Shown: piece after piece, positions 1 to 6,008 of the stretch
How the letters are laid out: each line of letters opens with the position of its first letter
How positions within the stretch are numbered: position 1 is the stretch's first letter
NCBI GenBank assembly: GCA_017420455.1
Contig: JAFOJB010000450.1
Span: 1-6,103 of the forward strand
Reading direction: 5' to 3'
Source of the DNA: Blautia sp.
GTDB lineage: Bacteria; Bacillota; Clostridia; Lachnospirales; Lachnospiraceae
Length of the DNA: 6,103 bases
Position numbers and translations under genes: made by a program
The notes under the pieces: generated by a model
Database searches by the model: none
Told to the model about the DNA's origin: nothing
Seen by the model: only the letters and a program-made list of their open reading frames with translations

Positions 1-24
1 GTACACAAATAACTTTTTATGTAC
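1..24. promoter_or_regulatory. Near-palindrome at left edge, possible operator
   Basis: The first 24 bases form an imperfect dyad: GTACA and TGTAC ends match and nine of the twelve position pairs are complementary, with an AT-rich centre. This resembles a repressor-type operator, but the window starts here, so its true extent is not visible and no firm promoter was found beside it. Nothing else coding is supported between here and the stem-loop at 84. Chance is a real alternative in AT-rich sequence. Confidence 0.2.
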
Positions 25-83
25 AGTTCCTTATTACACAGCCCCTTTTCCTATATCGTTGTCCGTTATTCTGATCACGCGCA

Positions 84-127
84 GTGCCGCTCTGCGAAGC
101 CCGATTCCGGATTTCGCAGAGTGGCAC
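84..127 (+). other. 15-bp stem-loop upstream of the radical SAM gene
   Basis: Bases 84-98 pair with 113-127 over 15 positions: GTGCC with GGCAC, a G-T pair (89/122), then CTCTGCGAA with TTCGCAGAG. The 14-base loop can form a further small CCG/CGG pairing. The stem ends 34 bases before the gene 1 start. A short run of four T lies at 132-135, a few bases after the stem, so it could be a weak terminator of an upstream gene, an attenuator in the gene 1 leader, or a protein-binding inverted repeat. The T-run is too short and too far from the stem for a confident terminator call. Confidence 0.5.
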
Positions 128-161
128 ATGATTTTACCGCTATGTTTTTGGAAGGTGAATT

Positions 162-1307
162 ATGGAAAAACCGAAGAACGGGTTCGATTTCCTGCAGAGA
201 CTGCAGGAAGAAAAAAAGGGAGGAGAGCCATCTTTCCGGGATTTCGAAAGATATCTGGAGGAAAAGGCCCGGGAACAGGGTACTCCGATCACCGGACAGT
301 TTGAGCTTACGCCTCTTTGCAATTTCAACTGCAGGATGTGCTATGTGCATCTGACCAAAGAGCAGCTGAAGGGACGTTCTGTCCTGACTGTACAGGAATG
401 GAAAAACCTCATGGAACAGGCGTGCCGTGCAGGAATGTACAAAGTAACCCTTTCCGGCGGCGAATGTCTGTCTTATCCCGGCTTTAAGGAACTGTATCTC
501 TATCTGGAAAGCCAGGGCTGCAGGCTGACGGTACTGACGAACGGCAGTCTGCTGGATGAGGAATGGATCCGTTTTTTCAAGGAGCACCCGCCTGTATCGA
601 TTCGGATCACATTGTATGGCCACGACGACAGCACATATGAGCGTGTGACGGGAAGCCGGTGTTTCAGCAGGGTTTCCGATCATATCCGCATGGTAAAAGA
701 AGCGGGACTGCCATTGACGGTCAGCATTACGCCCAACAGCTTTCTGGGAGAAGATGTATTTGAAACGATTCGTACCGCAAAGAGTCTCTGCAGTGATCTG
801 ATGATCAGCAATGCATTATTTGACCCCAGGGAAGAGACCGGAAGAGCCGGGCAGGAAGCGGATGTGGACCTGGATTTTTACTGCCGTATCCATCGGCTGA
901 AGAATTCACTGGATGGAAAAGAATGTACAGAGATTCCGGAGGACAGGCTTCCGGAAGCGGGCGGACCTTCGCACGAATGCTCCCGGCGCGGTCTTCTGTG
1001 CGGTGGAGGCCGGTCCGGCTTCAGTATTGACTGGCAGGGCGTCATGCATCCGTGTGAAAGGCTCTATGATGTGGAAGCCTTTCCCCTTCGCGACGGGTTT
1101 ATGCCTGCCTGGAAAAAGCTTAATGAAGCAGCCGGGAACTGGCCTCAGGTTCCGGAGTGTGATGGCTGCCTGTATTTTCCGACCTGCATTATCTGCGCCG
1201 CCTATATGCGGACCTTTGCCGAGCCGGGCAGACAGCCTGTGGAACTGTGCAGACGGACAAAGTATATGGTGCAGCATGGCGTATGGCACATTCCTGCCTG
1301 CGACTGA
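162..1307 (+). CDS. Radical SAM/SPASM domain protein, probable peptide or protein modifying enzyme
   Basis: This 381-residue cytoplasmic protein is a radical SAM enzyme. The SAM-binding [4Fe-4S] motif is CNFNCRMC, with Cys53, Cys57 and Cys60 (CxxxCxxC), followed by the SGGE motif at 98-101 that contacts SAM. The C-terminal part fits a SPASM auxiliary-cluster domain: Cys280, then Gly293-x4-Cys298, then Cys333-x2-Cys336-x5-Cys342-x2-Cys345 and Cys363. SPASM enzymes commonly modify ribosomal peptides (sactipeptide, thioether or other crosslinks) or act as sulfatase-type maturases. Residues 1-40 are charged and helical and lie before the barrel; no clear RRE domain is recognisable by eye. The start is supported by GGAAGGTG at 150-157. 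A terminator-like hairpin follows at 1414, so it may be a separate transcript from genes 2-4. The double-glycine peptide at 5738 is the only candidate substrate in the window; that pairing is inference. The family call is strong, the substrate unknown. Confidence 0.93.
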   Translation: MEKPKNGFDFLQRLQEEKKGGEPSFRDFERYLEEKAREQGTPITGQFELTPLCNFNCRMCYVHLTKEQLKGRSVLTVQEWKNLMEQACRAGMYKVTLSGGECLSYPGFKELYLYLESQGCRLTVLTNGSLLDEEWIRFFKEHPPVSIRITLYGHDDSTYERVTGSRCFSRVSDHIRMVKEAGLPLTVSITPNSFLGEDVFETIRTAKSLCSDLMISNALFDPREETGRAGQEADVDLDFYCRIHRLKNSLDGKECTEIPEDRLPEAGGPSHECSRRGLLCGGGRSGFSIDWQGVMHPCERLYDVEAFPLRDGFMPAWKKLNEAAGNWPQVPECDGCLYFPTCIICAAYMRTFAEPGRQPVELCRRTKYMVQHGVWHIPACD

Positions 1308-1413
1308 CCGGATGCTGTCTCATTTCCATTTTCAGGCTCCTGTTCTGAGAGGGCCGGTACGACATCCGGAACTGATGCTTCGCAGGCAGTTTTTCAACCT
1401 CTGCCGGCTGGTG

Positions 1414-1450
1414 GTTACAGTTCACGGCCTCGCAGGCTGGGGACTGTAAC
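1414..1450 (+). terminator. Strong hairpin after the radical SAM gene, terminator-like; copy 1 of an inverted palindromic element
   Basis: Bases 1414-1423 (GTTACAGTTC) pair with 1441-1450 (GGACTGTAAC) over 10 positions including one G-T pair. After a 1x1 A/G mismatch (1424/1440), 1425-1430 pairs with 1434-1439 around a CGC loop. The hairpin is followed by TCTTT at 1451-1455, which suggests a weak intrinsic terminator for gene 1, though it lies about 105 bases after the stop codon. The rest of 1308-1605 shows no supportable gene. A second copy of the core, in opposite orientation, lies at 2435-2463, so this may instead be a dispersed palindromic repeat. Confidence 0.55.
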
Positions 1451-1521
1451 TCTTTGGCTGCGAGTGAATCCCGGGAACGGACATGATAAGGCGGACGGGC
1501 GAGGAGCCGACTGCCTGGCGG

Positions 1522-1550
1522 TTTACTTCCGGTTCTTCCTGTACTATAAT
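1522..1550 (+). promoter_or_regulatory. Sigma-A type promoter for the LRR/VWA/AAA genes
   Basis: A perfect TATAAT (-10) lies at 1545-1550, and TTTACT at 1522-1527 serves as a -35 box with four of six consensus bases at the ideal 17-base spacing. Transcription would start near 1556-1558, giving a leader of about 50 bases before the gene at 1606. It lies after the hairpin at 1414-1450, as expected for a new transcription unit. The TTGACA at 1563-1568 has no matching -10 at normal spacing and was not used. Confidence 0.6.
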
Positions 1551-1605
1551 GGTAACAAATCATTGACATCTGGCGCATCTTTAAAAAGCGTGGTGGAAAA
1601 AAGAC

Positions 1606-2391
1606 ATGTTTGAACACGATTATGAATATGAATTAACGGATAAGTCCATCCGGATCACGAAATATACCGGAAAAGAGCTCCGGGTGGAGGTGCCTGACCG
1701 AATCGGCGGACTTTGTGTGCAGGAAATCGGGGATTATGCCTTTTCCGGCTGCCCTGCTGCAGAACTCCACCTTCCCCCAGGCATTGTCCGGATCGGACGT
1801 TATGCCTTTTATAACTGCAGTGCGCTGAAGAAGTTCAGCTTCTTTAACCGTCTCCGGGATTTCGGAGCCGGGGCTTTCACCGGCTGTCATCGGATCTCCC
1901 ATATCCGGATCGAGCTGGAAGAAAATGAGGCTTCCTCCCTGCGTGATGTCCTGATGGAGGTGGCGGAGGAGCTCCTGGTGGAATACCATTATGGCGGAAA
2001 AACAGCCCTGCTTCTGTTTCCGGAATTCTTTGAAGAAGGGGTGGAGAACACCCCTGCGAGGATCATCGTATCTCAGATGCACGGCAGCGGGCTTCTCTAC
2101 CGGAACTGCTTTGTAGACCGGAAGCTTCAGTTTCAGGAATACGACAGAAGGTTTGCCAATGCTCTCGGTCAGGAAAGCGAAGATTTTCTGATCCGTCTTG
2201 CCTGCTGCCGGCTCCGTTACCCCTTTCTTCTTTCCTCTTCCTCCAGATCGGTCTATGAGACCTACCTGAAGGAACATTTCCAGCATGCTCTGGAGTACTG
2301 GAGGCGCCTTGACGACCGGGCTATGACGGGATTTCTGATGAATCTTCATCACCAGGGACCCAGGATCGCACGTCCGGATTTTGATCTTTGA
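1606..2391 (+). CDS. Intracellular BspA-type leucine-rich-repeat protein with a C-terminal domain of unknown function
   Basis: This 261-residue protein begins with the usual cap of BspA-like (LRR_5) proteins: a short FEHDYEYEL strand, then VEVPDRIGGL, leading into repeats of the type IGxxAFxxCxxL. Three repeats are visible at about 38-60 (IGDYAFSGC), 61-83 (IGRYAFYNC) and 84-104 (FGAGAFTGC). There is no signal peptide or membrane segment, so unlike many surface BspA proteins it should stay in the cytoplasm. Residues about 105-250 are a separate, mostly helical region with distinctive stretches LLFPEFFEEGVENTPARI (136-153), LLYRNCF (163-169) and RLRYPF (202-207); I do not recognise a characterised fold. 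The ribosome site is weak (GGTGG at 1592-1596). It is the first gene after the promoter at 1522 and precedes the VWA and AAA genes, so a target-binding or adaptor role for that pair is plausible but inferred. Confidence 0.88.
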   Translation: MFEHDYEYELTDKSIRITKYTGKELRVEVPDRIGGLCVQEIGDYAFSGCPAAELHLPPGIVRIGRYAFYNCSALKKFSFFNRLRDFGAGAFTGCHRISHIRIELEENEASSLRDVLMEVAEELLVEYHYGGKTALLLFPEFFEEGVENTPARIIVSQMHGSGLLYRNCFVDRKLQFQEYDRRFANALGQESEDFLIRLACCRLRYPFLLSSSSRSVYETYLKEHFQHALEYWRRLDDRAMTGFLMNLHHQGPRIARPDFDL

Positions 2392-2432
2392 ACGCTGCAG
2401 TCTGTCAGGACGCCAGACTCCTTGAAAACACA

Positions 2433-2465
2433 TGCAGTCCTCAGCCGATGAGGCCGTGAACTGCA
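2433..2465 (-). repeat. Copy 2 of the palindromic element, inverted relative to 1414-1450
   Basis: Read on the minus strand, 2463-2435 matches 1418-1446 at 25 of 29 positions, including an unbroken 14-base identity CAGTTCACGGCCTC. The differences fall in the apical loop (three bases) and at the internal mismatch (one base), so the stem is preserved. On the minus strand it forms an 8-bp outer and 5-bp inner stem with G-U pairs and is followed within a few bases by TTTT. On the plus strand those G-U pairs become mismatches, though an alternative fold (TGCAGT with ACTGCA, CCTCA with TGAGG) is possible. A separate small dyad AGTCTG/CAGACT lies just upstream at 2399-2419. Confidence 0.6.
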
Positions 2466-2490
2466 GGCTTAGAACAGGAGACTTTCCTCT

Positions 2491-3936
2491 ATGGCAATAT
2501 CCAAAAACGCAGTATACAGGCAAAAAGAAAAACGGGCGGAGAAGGAGGATCTGTGCAAAGAGATTATGGAAAACTCCCGGAATGAGCTTTACCTGAATCT
2601 CCGCTTCTTTGACGCAGCCCTTTCCGGGCTGATCTATGTTCCGGACAATGCCCTGCACCCTGCCGGAACAGATGGACAGGCATTGTTTTTTTCTCCTGAC
2701 AGCCTGATCACTCTGTTCAAGTCGGACAGGCGTCTGGTCAACCGTACCTATATGCACATCCTGATGCACTGCCTCTTTCTGCATATATTCCAGAAGCCGG
2801 AGAGCGTAACAGATGATCCGCAGGAAGCGCAGGCGGAAGGCGCAAACCCCCGTCCGGAGGTTATACGGTGGAATCTGGCCTGCGATATCACGGCAGAATA
2901 TCTGCTGGATGAGCTGTATCTTCCCTGCCTGCATAAACGGAAATCCTCCCTGAGGCTTCAGACCTATCAGGAGCTGAAAAAGATCCTGAAGGTCATCACT
3001 GCCCAGGGTGTTTACCATCACCTGGAGGAGGTGCTTCTCCAGAATCCGGATCTGTCCCTTACGGCTCTGCAAGGCGAATTTACCGTCGACGACCACCGCC
3101 TCTGGGAAGATTCCTGTTCCCGCCCCCGAAAGGAGCAGCTTCGCCGGAAATGGGAAGATCTCCGCAGTAAAATGCAGACCGTCATGGAAACCTTTTCCAG
3201 TGAAGCTTCCTCGGATTCGAAGGAGCTCTACGATCATCTTGCGGTAGAAAACCGGAGAAGATATGACTACCGCGCCTTTCTGCGCAAATTCGCCGTCCTG
3301 CGGGAGGAAATGCTGGTGGATCCGGATTCCTTCGACTATGTCTTCTACAACTATGGCTTTCAGACCTATGGAAATATGCCTCTGATCGAACCATTGGAGA
3401 CAAAGGAGGTCTACAGGATCGAGGATTTCGTCATCGTGATCGATACCTCCATGTCCTGCAGCGGCGAGCTGGTGAAGCGTTTCCTGGAAGAAACCTTTAC
3501 GATCCTGACAGAGAAGGAAACCTATGCAAGAAAAATACAGATCCGCCTGCTGCAGTGTGATGAACAGGTCCGGGATGACGCCCTGATCACCAGTCGGACG
3601 GATCTGAAGACATATATGGAAAATTTCACTGTCATCGGCCAGGGCGGCACGGATTTCCGGCCCGCCTTTGCCTATGTGAACGCGCTGCAGGCAAAAGGCG
3701 CTTTCCACAGACTGCGGGGCCTCATCTATTTTACGGATGGTTATGGCATTTATCCGGTCCGAAAGCCGCTCTATGACACCGCTTTTGTTTTTTTGAAGGA
3801 AAATTACCAGGATGTCGATGTCCCGCCATGGGCCATCCGGATCGTCCTGGAACCGGAAGAATGGAACAGCCGGCGGCAGATCCCGCGGCAAAAAATACCA
3901 TTGGCAGTAAACTCTGATCACAGATATAAAAACTGA
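2491..3936 (+). CDS. DUF2201-type protein: putative metallopeptidase-like N-terminus and VWA-like C-terminus, MoxR partner
   Basis: This 481-residue soluble protein has the architecture of DUF2201 proteins. The N-terminal part contains H89-ILM-H93-CLFL-H98, placed where the family has its putative metallopeptidase helix, and the WNLACDI stretch with Asp132. The expected catalytic Glu after the first His is Ile90, so protease activity is doubtful. A charged helical linker (about 200-300) leads to a VWA-like domain with all MIDAS positions: Asp318-x-Ser320-x-Ser322, Thr387 in GQGGTDF and Asp416 in YFTDG. The domain ends with a PPWAIRIVL strand (445-453), typical of this family, and then a basic tail of about 24 residues. 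The start has a good ribosome site (AGGAGA at 2476-2481). The MoxR-type ATPase follows after 124 bases, matching the known MoxR-VWA pairing in which the VWA protein is an adaptor for the ATPase. The target is unknown. Confidence 0.9.
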   Translation: MAISKNAVYRQKEKRAEKEDLCKEIMENSRNELYLNLRFFDAALSGLIYVPDNALHPAGTDGQALFFSPDSLITLFKSDRRLVNRTYMHILMHCLFLHIFQKPESVTDDPQEAQAEGANPRPEVIRWNLACDITAEYLLDELYLPCLHKRKSSLRLQTYQELKKILKVITAQGVYHHLEEVLLQNPDLSLTALQGEFTVDDHRLWEDSCSRPRKEQLRRKWEDLRSKMQTVMETFSSEASSDSKELYDHLAVENRRRYDYRAFLRKFAVLREEMLVDPDSFDYVFYNYGFQTYGNMPLIEPLETKEVYRIEDFVIVIDTSMSCSGELVKRFLEETFTILTEKETYARKIQIRLLQCDEQVRDDALITSRTDLKTYMENFTVIGQGGTDFRPAFAYVNALQAKGAFHRLRGLIYFTDGYGIYPVRKPLYDTAFVFLKENYQDVDVPPWAIRIVLEPEEWNSRRQIPRQKIPLAVNSDHRYKN

Positions 3937-3966
3937 CATCAGCATCGTCAGAAATGCATTTGGTCA

Positions 3967-4035
3967 GGCAGATTCCGGAGTCAGATCCCCGCCGGCAGGC
4001 CGGGGGGGATCTGGTCTTCCTCCATGGAATCTGCC
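3967..4035 (+). other. Long stem-loop between the VWA and AAA genes
   Basis: Nearly the whole gap folds on itself. GGCAGATTCC (3967-3976) pairs perfectly with GGAATCTGCC (4026-4035), GGAG (3977-3980) can pair with CTCC (4020-4023), CAGATCCCC (3982-3990) pairs with GGGGATCTG (4005-4013), and after a G/G mismatch CCGG (3992-3995) pairs with CCGG (4000-4003) around a 4-base loop. No T-run follows, so it is not a standard terminator. It ends 25 bases before the AAA start codon, just before the ribosome site AGGGAGA (4042-4048). Possible roles are setting the ratio of VWA to ATPase through RNA processing or stability, or a mobile palindromic repeat. Confidence 0.65.
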
Positions 4036-4060
4036 GAAAACAGGGAGAATCTTAAAATCA

Positions 4061-5644
4061 ATGAATATCAAACGCGCAAAAGAAGAAATTATTGACTCGA
4101 TCGAAGCGTATCTTTCCAGGGACGCTTATGGAGAATATCGGATTCCTGTGATCCACCAGCGGCCGATCCTGCTTCTGGGTGCTCCGGGTATCGGAAAAAC
4201 GCAGATCATGGAACAGATCGCGTCCAGATGCAGGATCGCGCTCCTGTCCTATACCATCACGCACCACACCAGGCAGAGCGCCATCGGCCTGCCCTTTGTC
4301 TCGAAGCAGTCCTTCGGAGGGAAAGAGTATACCGTGACGGAATATACCATGAGTGAGATCGTAGCCTCTATCTATAATAAGATGGAAAAGACCGGACTGA
4401 AGGAAGGCATCCTGTTCATCGACGAGATCAACTGTGTGTCCGAGACCCTTGCCCCGGCCATGCTCCAGCTCCTGCAGTACAAGTCCTTCGGCAACCATCT
4501 GATCCCTCCCGGATGGATCATCGTCGCAGCAGGGAACCCTCCCGAATACAACAAATCCGTCCGGGAATTCGATGTCGTCACCATGGACCGCGTGAAAAAA
4601 ATAGAGGTGGAACCGGATTTTGACGCCTGGAAGGAATATGCCTTCCAGGCCAATGTCCATCCCGCGGTAATCTCCTATCTGAATACGAAACCCCTGCATT
4701 TTTACCGGATGGAAACAACCGTGGACGGGATGTTTTTTGCCACTCCCAGAGGCTGGGAGGATCTTTCCCGTCTGATCCAGGTCTACGAAGATCTGGAAAA
4801 GCCTGTAGACGCCCAGGTTGTCGTTCAGTACATCCAGTATCCGGAAATCGCCAAAGACTTTGCGAATTATCTGGAGCTGTTTTACAGGTATCGTACGGAT
4901 TATCAGATCGATGAGATCTTTAAGGGGAATATCCCGGACATCCTTGTGAAAAAAGCTGCCCACGCCTCCTTCGATGAGAGGCTGAGCCTTCTGGGACTCC
5001 TGCTGGGGAGATGCGGAACAGGCTTCCGAAGCTGCTGCGCCATGGAAAGCTACCTGAAAATGCTGCACCCGCTGCTTTCCCAGGCTAAAGTGGAAATGCT
5101 GCCGGATGAAAGACTGCAGCCCGGGGCAGTACCGCTGCCGGAAGGGAAAATACAGCCCGGGACAGTACCGCTGCCGGAAGCTGAAAGATCTTCAGGAGCG
5201 GCAGTCCTGGAGCTGCTTCTGCAGCAGGTCAAAGAAGAGCACGCCCAAAAGCAGAGGGCAGAGCTGCTCACCCGTCAGCAGAAGGAAAGCTTCCGCCAGA
5301 CAGAGGACTTTCTGGAGACTGCCATAAAAGAAATCTCCGGCAGTCATCTGCAGGGAGAAGAGGCATTTTCCGTGGTGAAAAACCTGTTTTCCGAAGAAAA
5401 AGCGCAATACGACCAGGCCTATGAAACCGCTGCCGCAAACCTTGAATATGCTTTCGATTTTCTGGAGGCTGTCTTTGGCACCGGCCAGGAAATCGTGATG
5501 TTCCTGACCGAACTGAACGCCAGTCCCTACAGCCTGCATTTTCTGGAAACCTATGACTGTGAGCGATACTACCGCTATAACCGGAACCTTCTTTATGAAG
5601 ACCGGAGCAAGGCGCTGCTCGCTAAAATACAGGAGCTGGAGTGA
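4061..5644 (+). CDS. MoxR-type AAA+ ATPase with helical C-terminal extension
   Basis: This 527-residue cytoplasmic ATPase has a complete AAA+ core: Walker A GAPGIGKT at 40-47, Walker B ILFIDEIN at 117-124 with Asp121 and Glu122, sensor 1 in AAGNP (Asn159), a DRVKKIEV segment after it (Arg177) where MoxR proteins carry an arginine-finger-like residue, and a sensor 2-like TPRGWEDLSR (Arg230). MoxR proteins act as chaperone-like remodelling machines together with VWA partners, and the VWA gene is directly upstream. The family core is usually about 300-350 residues; the rest (about 340-527) is a charged, helix-rich extension without a recognised domain, starting with a 12-residue tandem repeat. 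The start ATG has AGGGAGA at 4042-4048, a slightly long spacing of 12 bases, and no better start exists nearby. The extension may bind a partner or the target; that is inference. Confidence 0.93.
   Translation: MNIKRAKEEIIDSIEAYLSRDAYGEYRIPVIHQRPILLLGAPGIGKTQIMEQIASRCRIALLSYTITHHTRQSAIGLPFVSKQSFGGKEYTVTEYTMSEIVASIYNKMEKTGLKEGILFIDEINCVSETLAPAMLQLLQYKSFGNHLIPPGWIIVAAGNPPEYNKSVREFDVVTMDRVKKIEVEPDFDAWKEYAFQANVHPAVISYLNTKPLHFYRMETTVDGMFFATPRGWEDLSRLIQVYEDLEKPVDAQVVVQYIQYPEIAKDFANYLELFYRYRTDYQIDEIFKGNIPDILVKKAAHASFDERLSLLGLLLGRCGTGFRSCCAMESYLKMLHPLLSQAKVEMLPDERLQPGAVPLPEGKIQPGTVPLPEAERSSGAAVLELLLQQVKEEHAQKQRAELLTRQQKESFRQTEDFLETAIKEISGSHLQGEEAFSVVKNLFSEEKAQYDQAYETAAANLEYAFDFLEAVFGTGQEIVMFLTELNASPYSLHFLETYDCERYYRYNRNLLYEDRSKALLAKIQELE
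5117..5180 (+). repeat. In-frame tandem repeat, 36-bp period, inside the AAA gene
   Basis: Two 28-base units (5117-5144 and 5153-5180) differ at one base and start 36 bases apart, so the period is exactly 12 codons. They encode QPGAVPLPEGKI and QPGTVPLPEAER (residues 353-376), a proline-rich flexible stretch between the ATPase core and the helical extension. The near-identity at the DNA level suggests a recent duplication, and copy number may differ among strains. Confidence 0.85.
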
Positions 5645-5684
5645 GCAGGTTTTTCATTGTATGCTGTTTTTGTGACAGAACATG

Positions 5685-5693
5685 TGATATGAT
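5685..5693 (+). promoter_or_regulatory. Extended -10 promoter for the double-glycine peptide gene
   Basis: TGATATGAT provides the TG of an extended -10 (5685-5686) followed by TATGAT at 5688-5693, five of six consensus bases. The -35 region is poor (TGTTTT at the 17-base spacing), as often accepted with extended -10 promoters. Transcription would start near 5700 and give a leader of about 38 bases with the strong ribosome site AGGAGG at 5724-5729. No terminator-like hairpin separates it from the AAA gene, so read-through from upstream is also possible. Confidence 0.45.
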
Positions 5694-5737
5694 ATGTCTG
5701 TAAATAAAACATACCTTTCATACAGGAGGAAGAGAAG

Positions 5738-5992
5738 ATGAGCGAACTCGAAAAAATGAGCCTGGAAGAACTTGGAAAAGTCAGCGGTGGCATGACCTTT
5801 GAAGAAGCGAAGCAGACTGTTATCAAGTACTGGAATTACCCGGAAGATTATTTTACTGTAGAGCATCTGGATGATCTTATGGATGACATGGCCTTTGTCC
5901 AGTCGACAGATCTGGCTTATACTCCTGAGCACACGCAGCCTCTTTACGATGCACTTGAATTTATCTGCAACTATCTGCGTAATAATGGCTGA
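5738..5992 (+). CDS. Small peptide with double-glycine leader, candidate exported or modified peptide precursor
   Basis: This 84-residue product starts with an 18-residue leader ending in ELGKVSGG. Glu11, Leu12 and Val15 sit at -8, -7 and -4 from the Gly17-Gly18 site and Met7 at -12, the pattern read by C39 peptidase-containing transporters. Cleavage would release a 66-residue product. That product is strongly acidic (13 Asp/Glu against 3 Lys/Arg), aromatic-rich (YWNYPEDYF at 31-39), has one cysteine (Cys77) and looks helical, so it does not resemble a cationic class II bacteriocin or a Cys-rich sactipeptide. The start has a near-perfect ribosome site (AGGAGG at 5724-5729, 8-base spacing), suggesting high expression. 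It could be a RiPP precursor for the radical SAM enzyme, a signalling peptide, or a peptide acting with the MoxR/VWA set; no transporter or peptidase gene is in view. I do not recognise the core family. Confidence 0.82.
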   Translation: MSELEKMSLEELGKVSGGMTFEEAKQTVIKYWNYPEDYFTVEHLDDLMDDMAFVQSTDLAYTPEHTQPLYDALEFICNYLRNNG

Positions 5993-6008
5993 ACAAAGCT
6001 TCCAAAGT

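Noticed and set aside
1482..1565. A 27-codon plus-strand frame in the gap before the LRR gene
   Set aside because: It has no convincing ribosome site, overlaps the promoter at 1522-1550 and encodes an undistinguished sequence.
1563..1585. TTGACA followed by TTTAAA as a promoter for the LRR gene
   Set aside because: The spacing is only 11 bases and nothing like a -10 box lies at 16-18 bases, while a much better promoter with TATAAT lies just upstream.
1414..2465. A CRISPR array or insertion sequence based on the repeated hairpin
   Set aside because: Only two copies exist, in opposite orientation and about 1 kb apart, with an ordinary gene between them and no transposase or cas gene.
1633..3945. 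A 770-codon open frame on the minus strand across the LRR and VWA genes
   Set aside because: It lies antisense to two genes with clear domain motifs and ribosome sites, shows no recognisable domain, and crosses their intergenic hairpin. It is best explained by the low stop-codon rate of these GC-rich coding regions read in reverse.
4058..5068. A 336-codon open frame on the minus strand across the AAA gene
   Set aside because: It mirrors the Walker A and Walker B containing frame of the ATPase, has no domain of its own and ends inside a well-supported gene.
5738..5992. The small peptide as a Nif11-type RiPP precursor
   Set aside because: Its leader is only 18 residues, far shorter than a Nif11-type leader, so it was kept as a generic double-glycine peptide.
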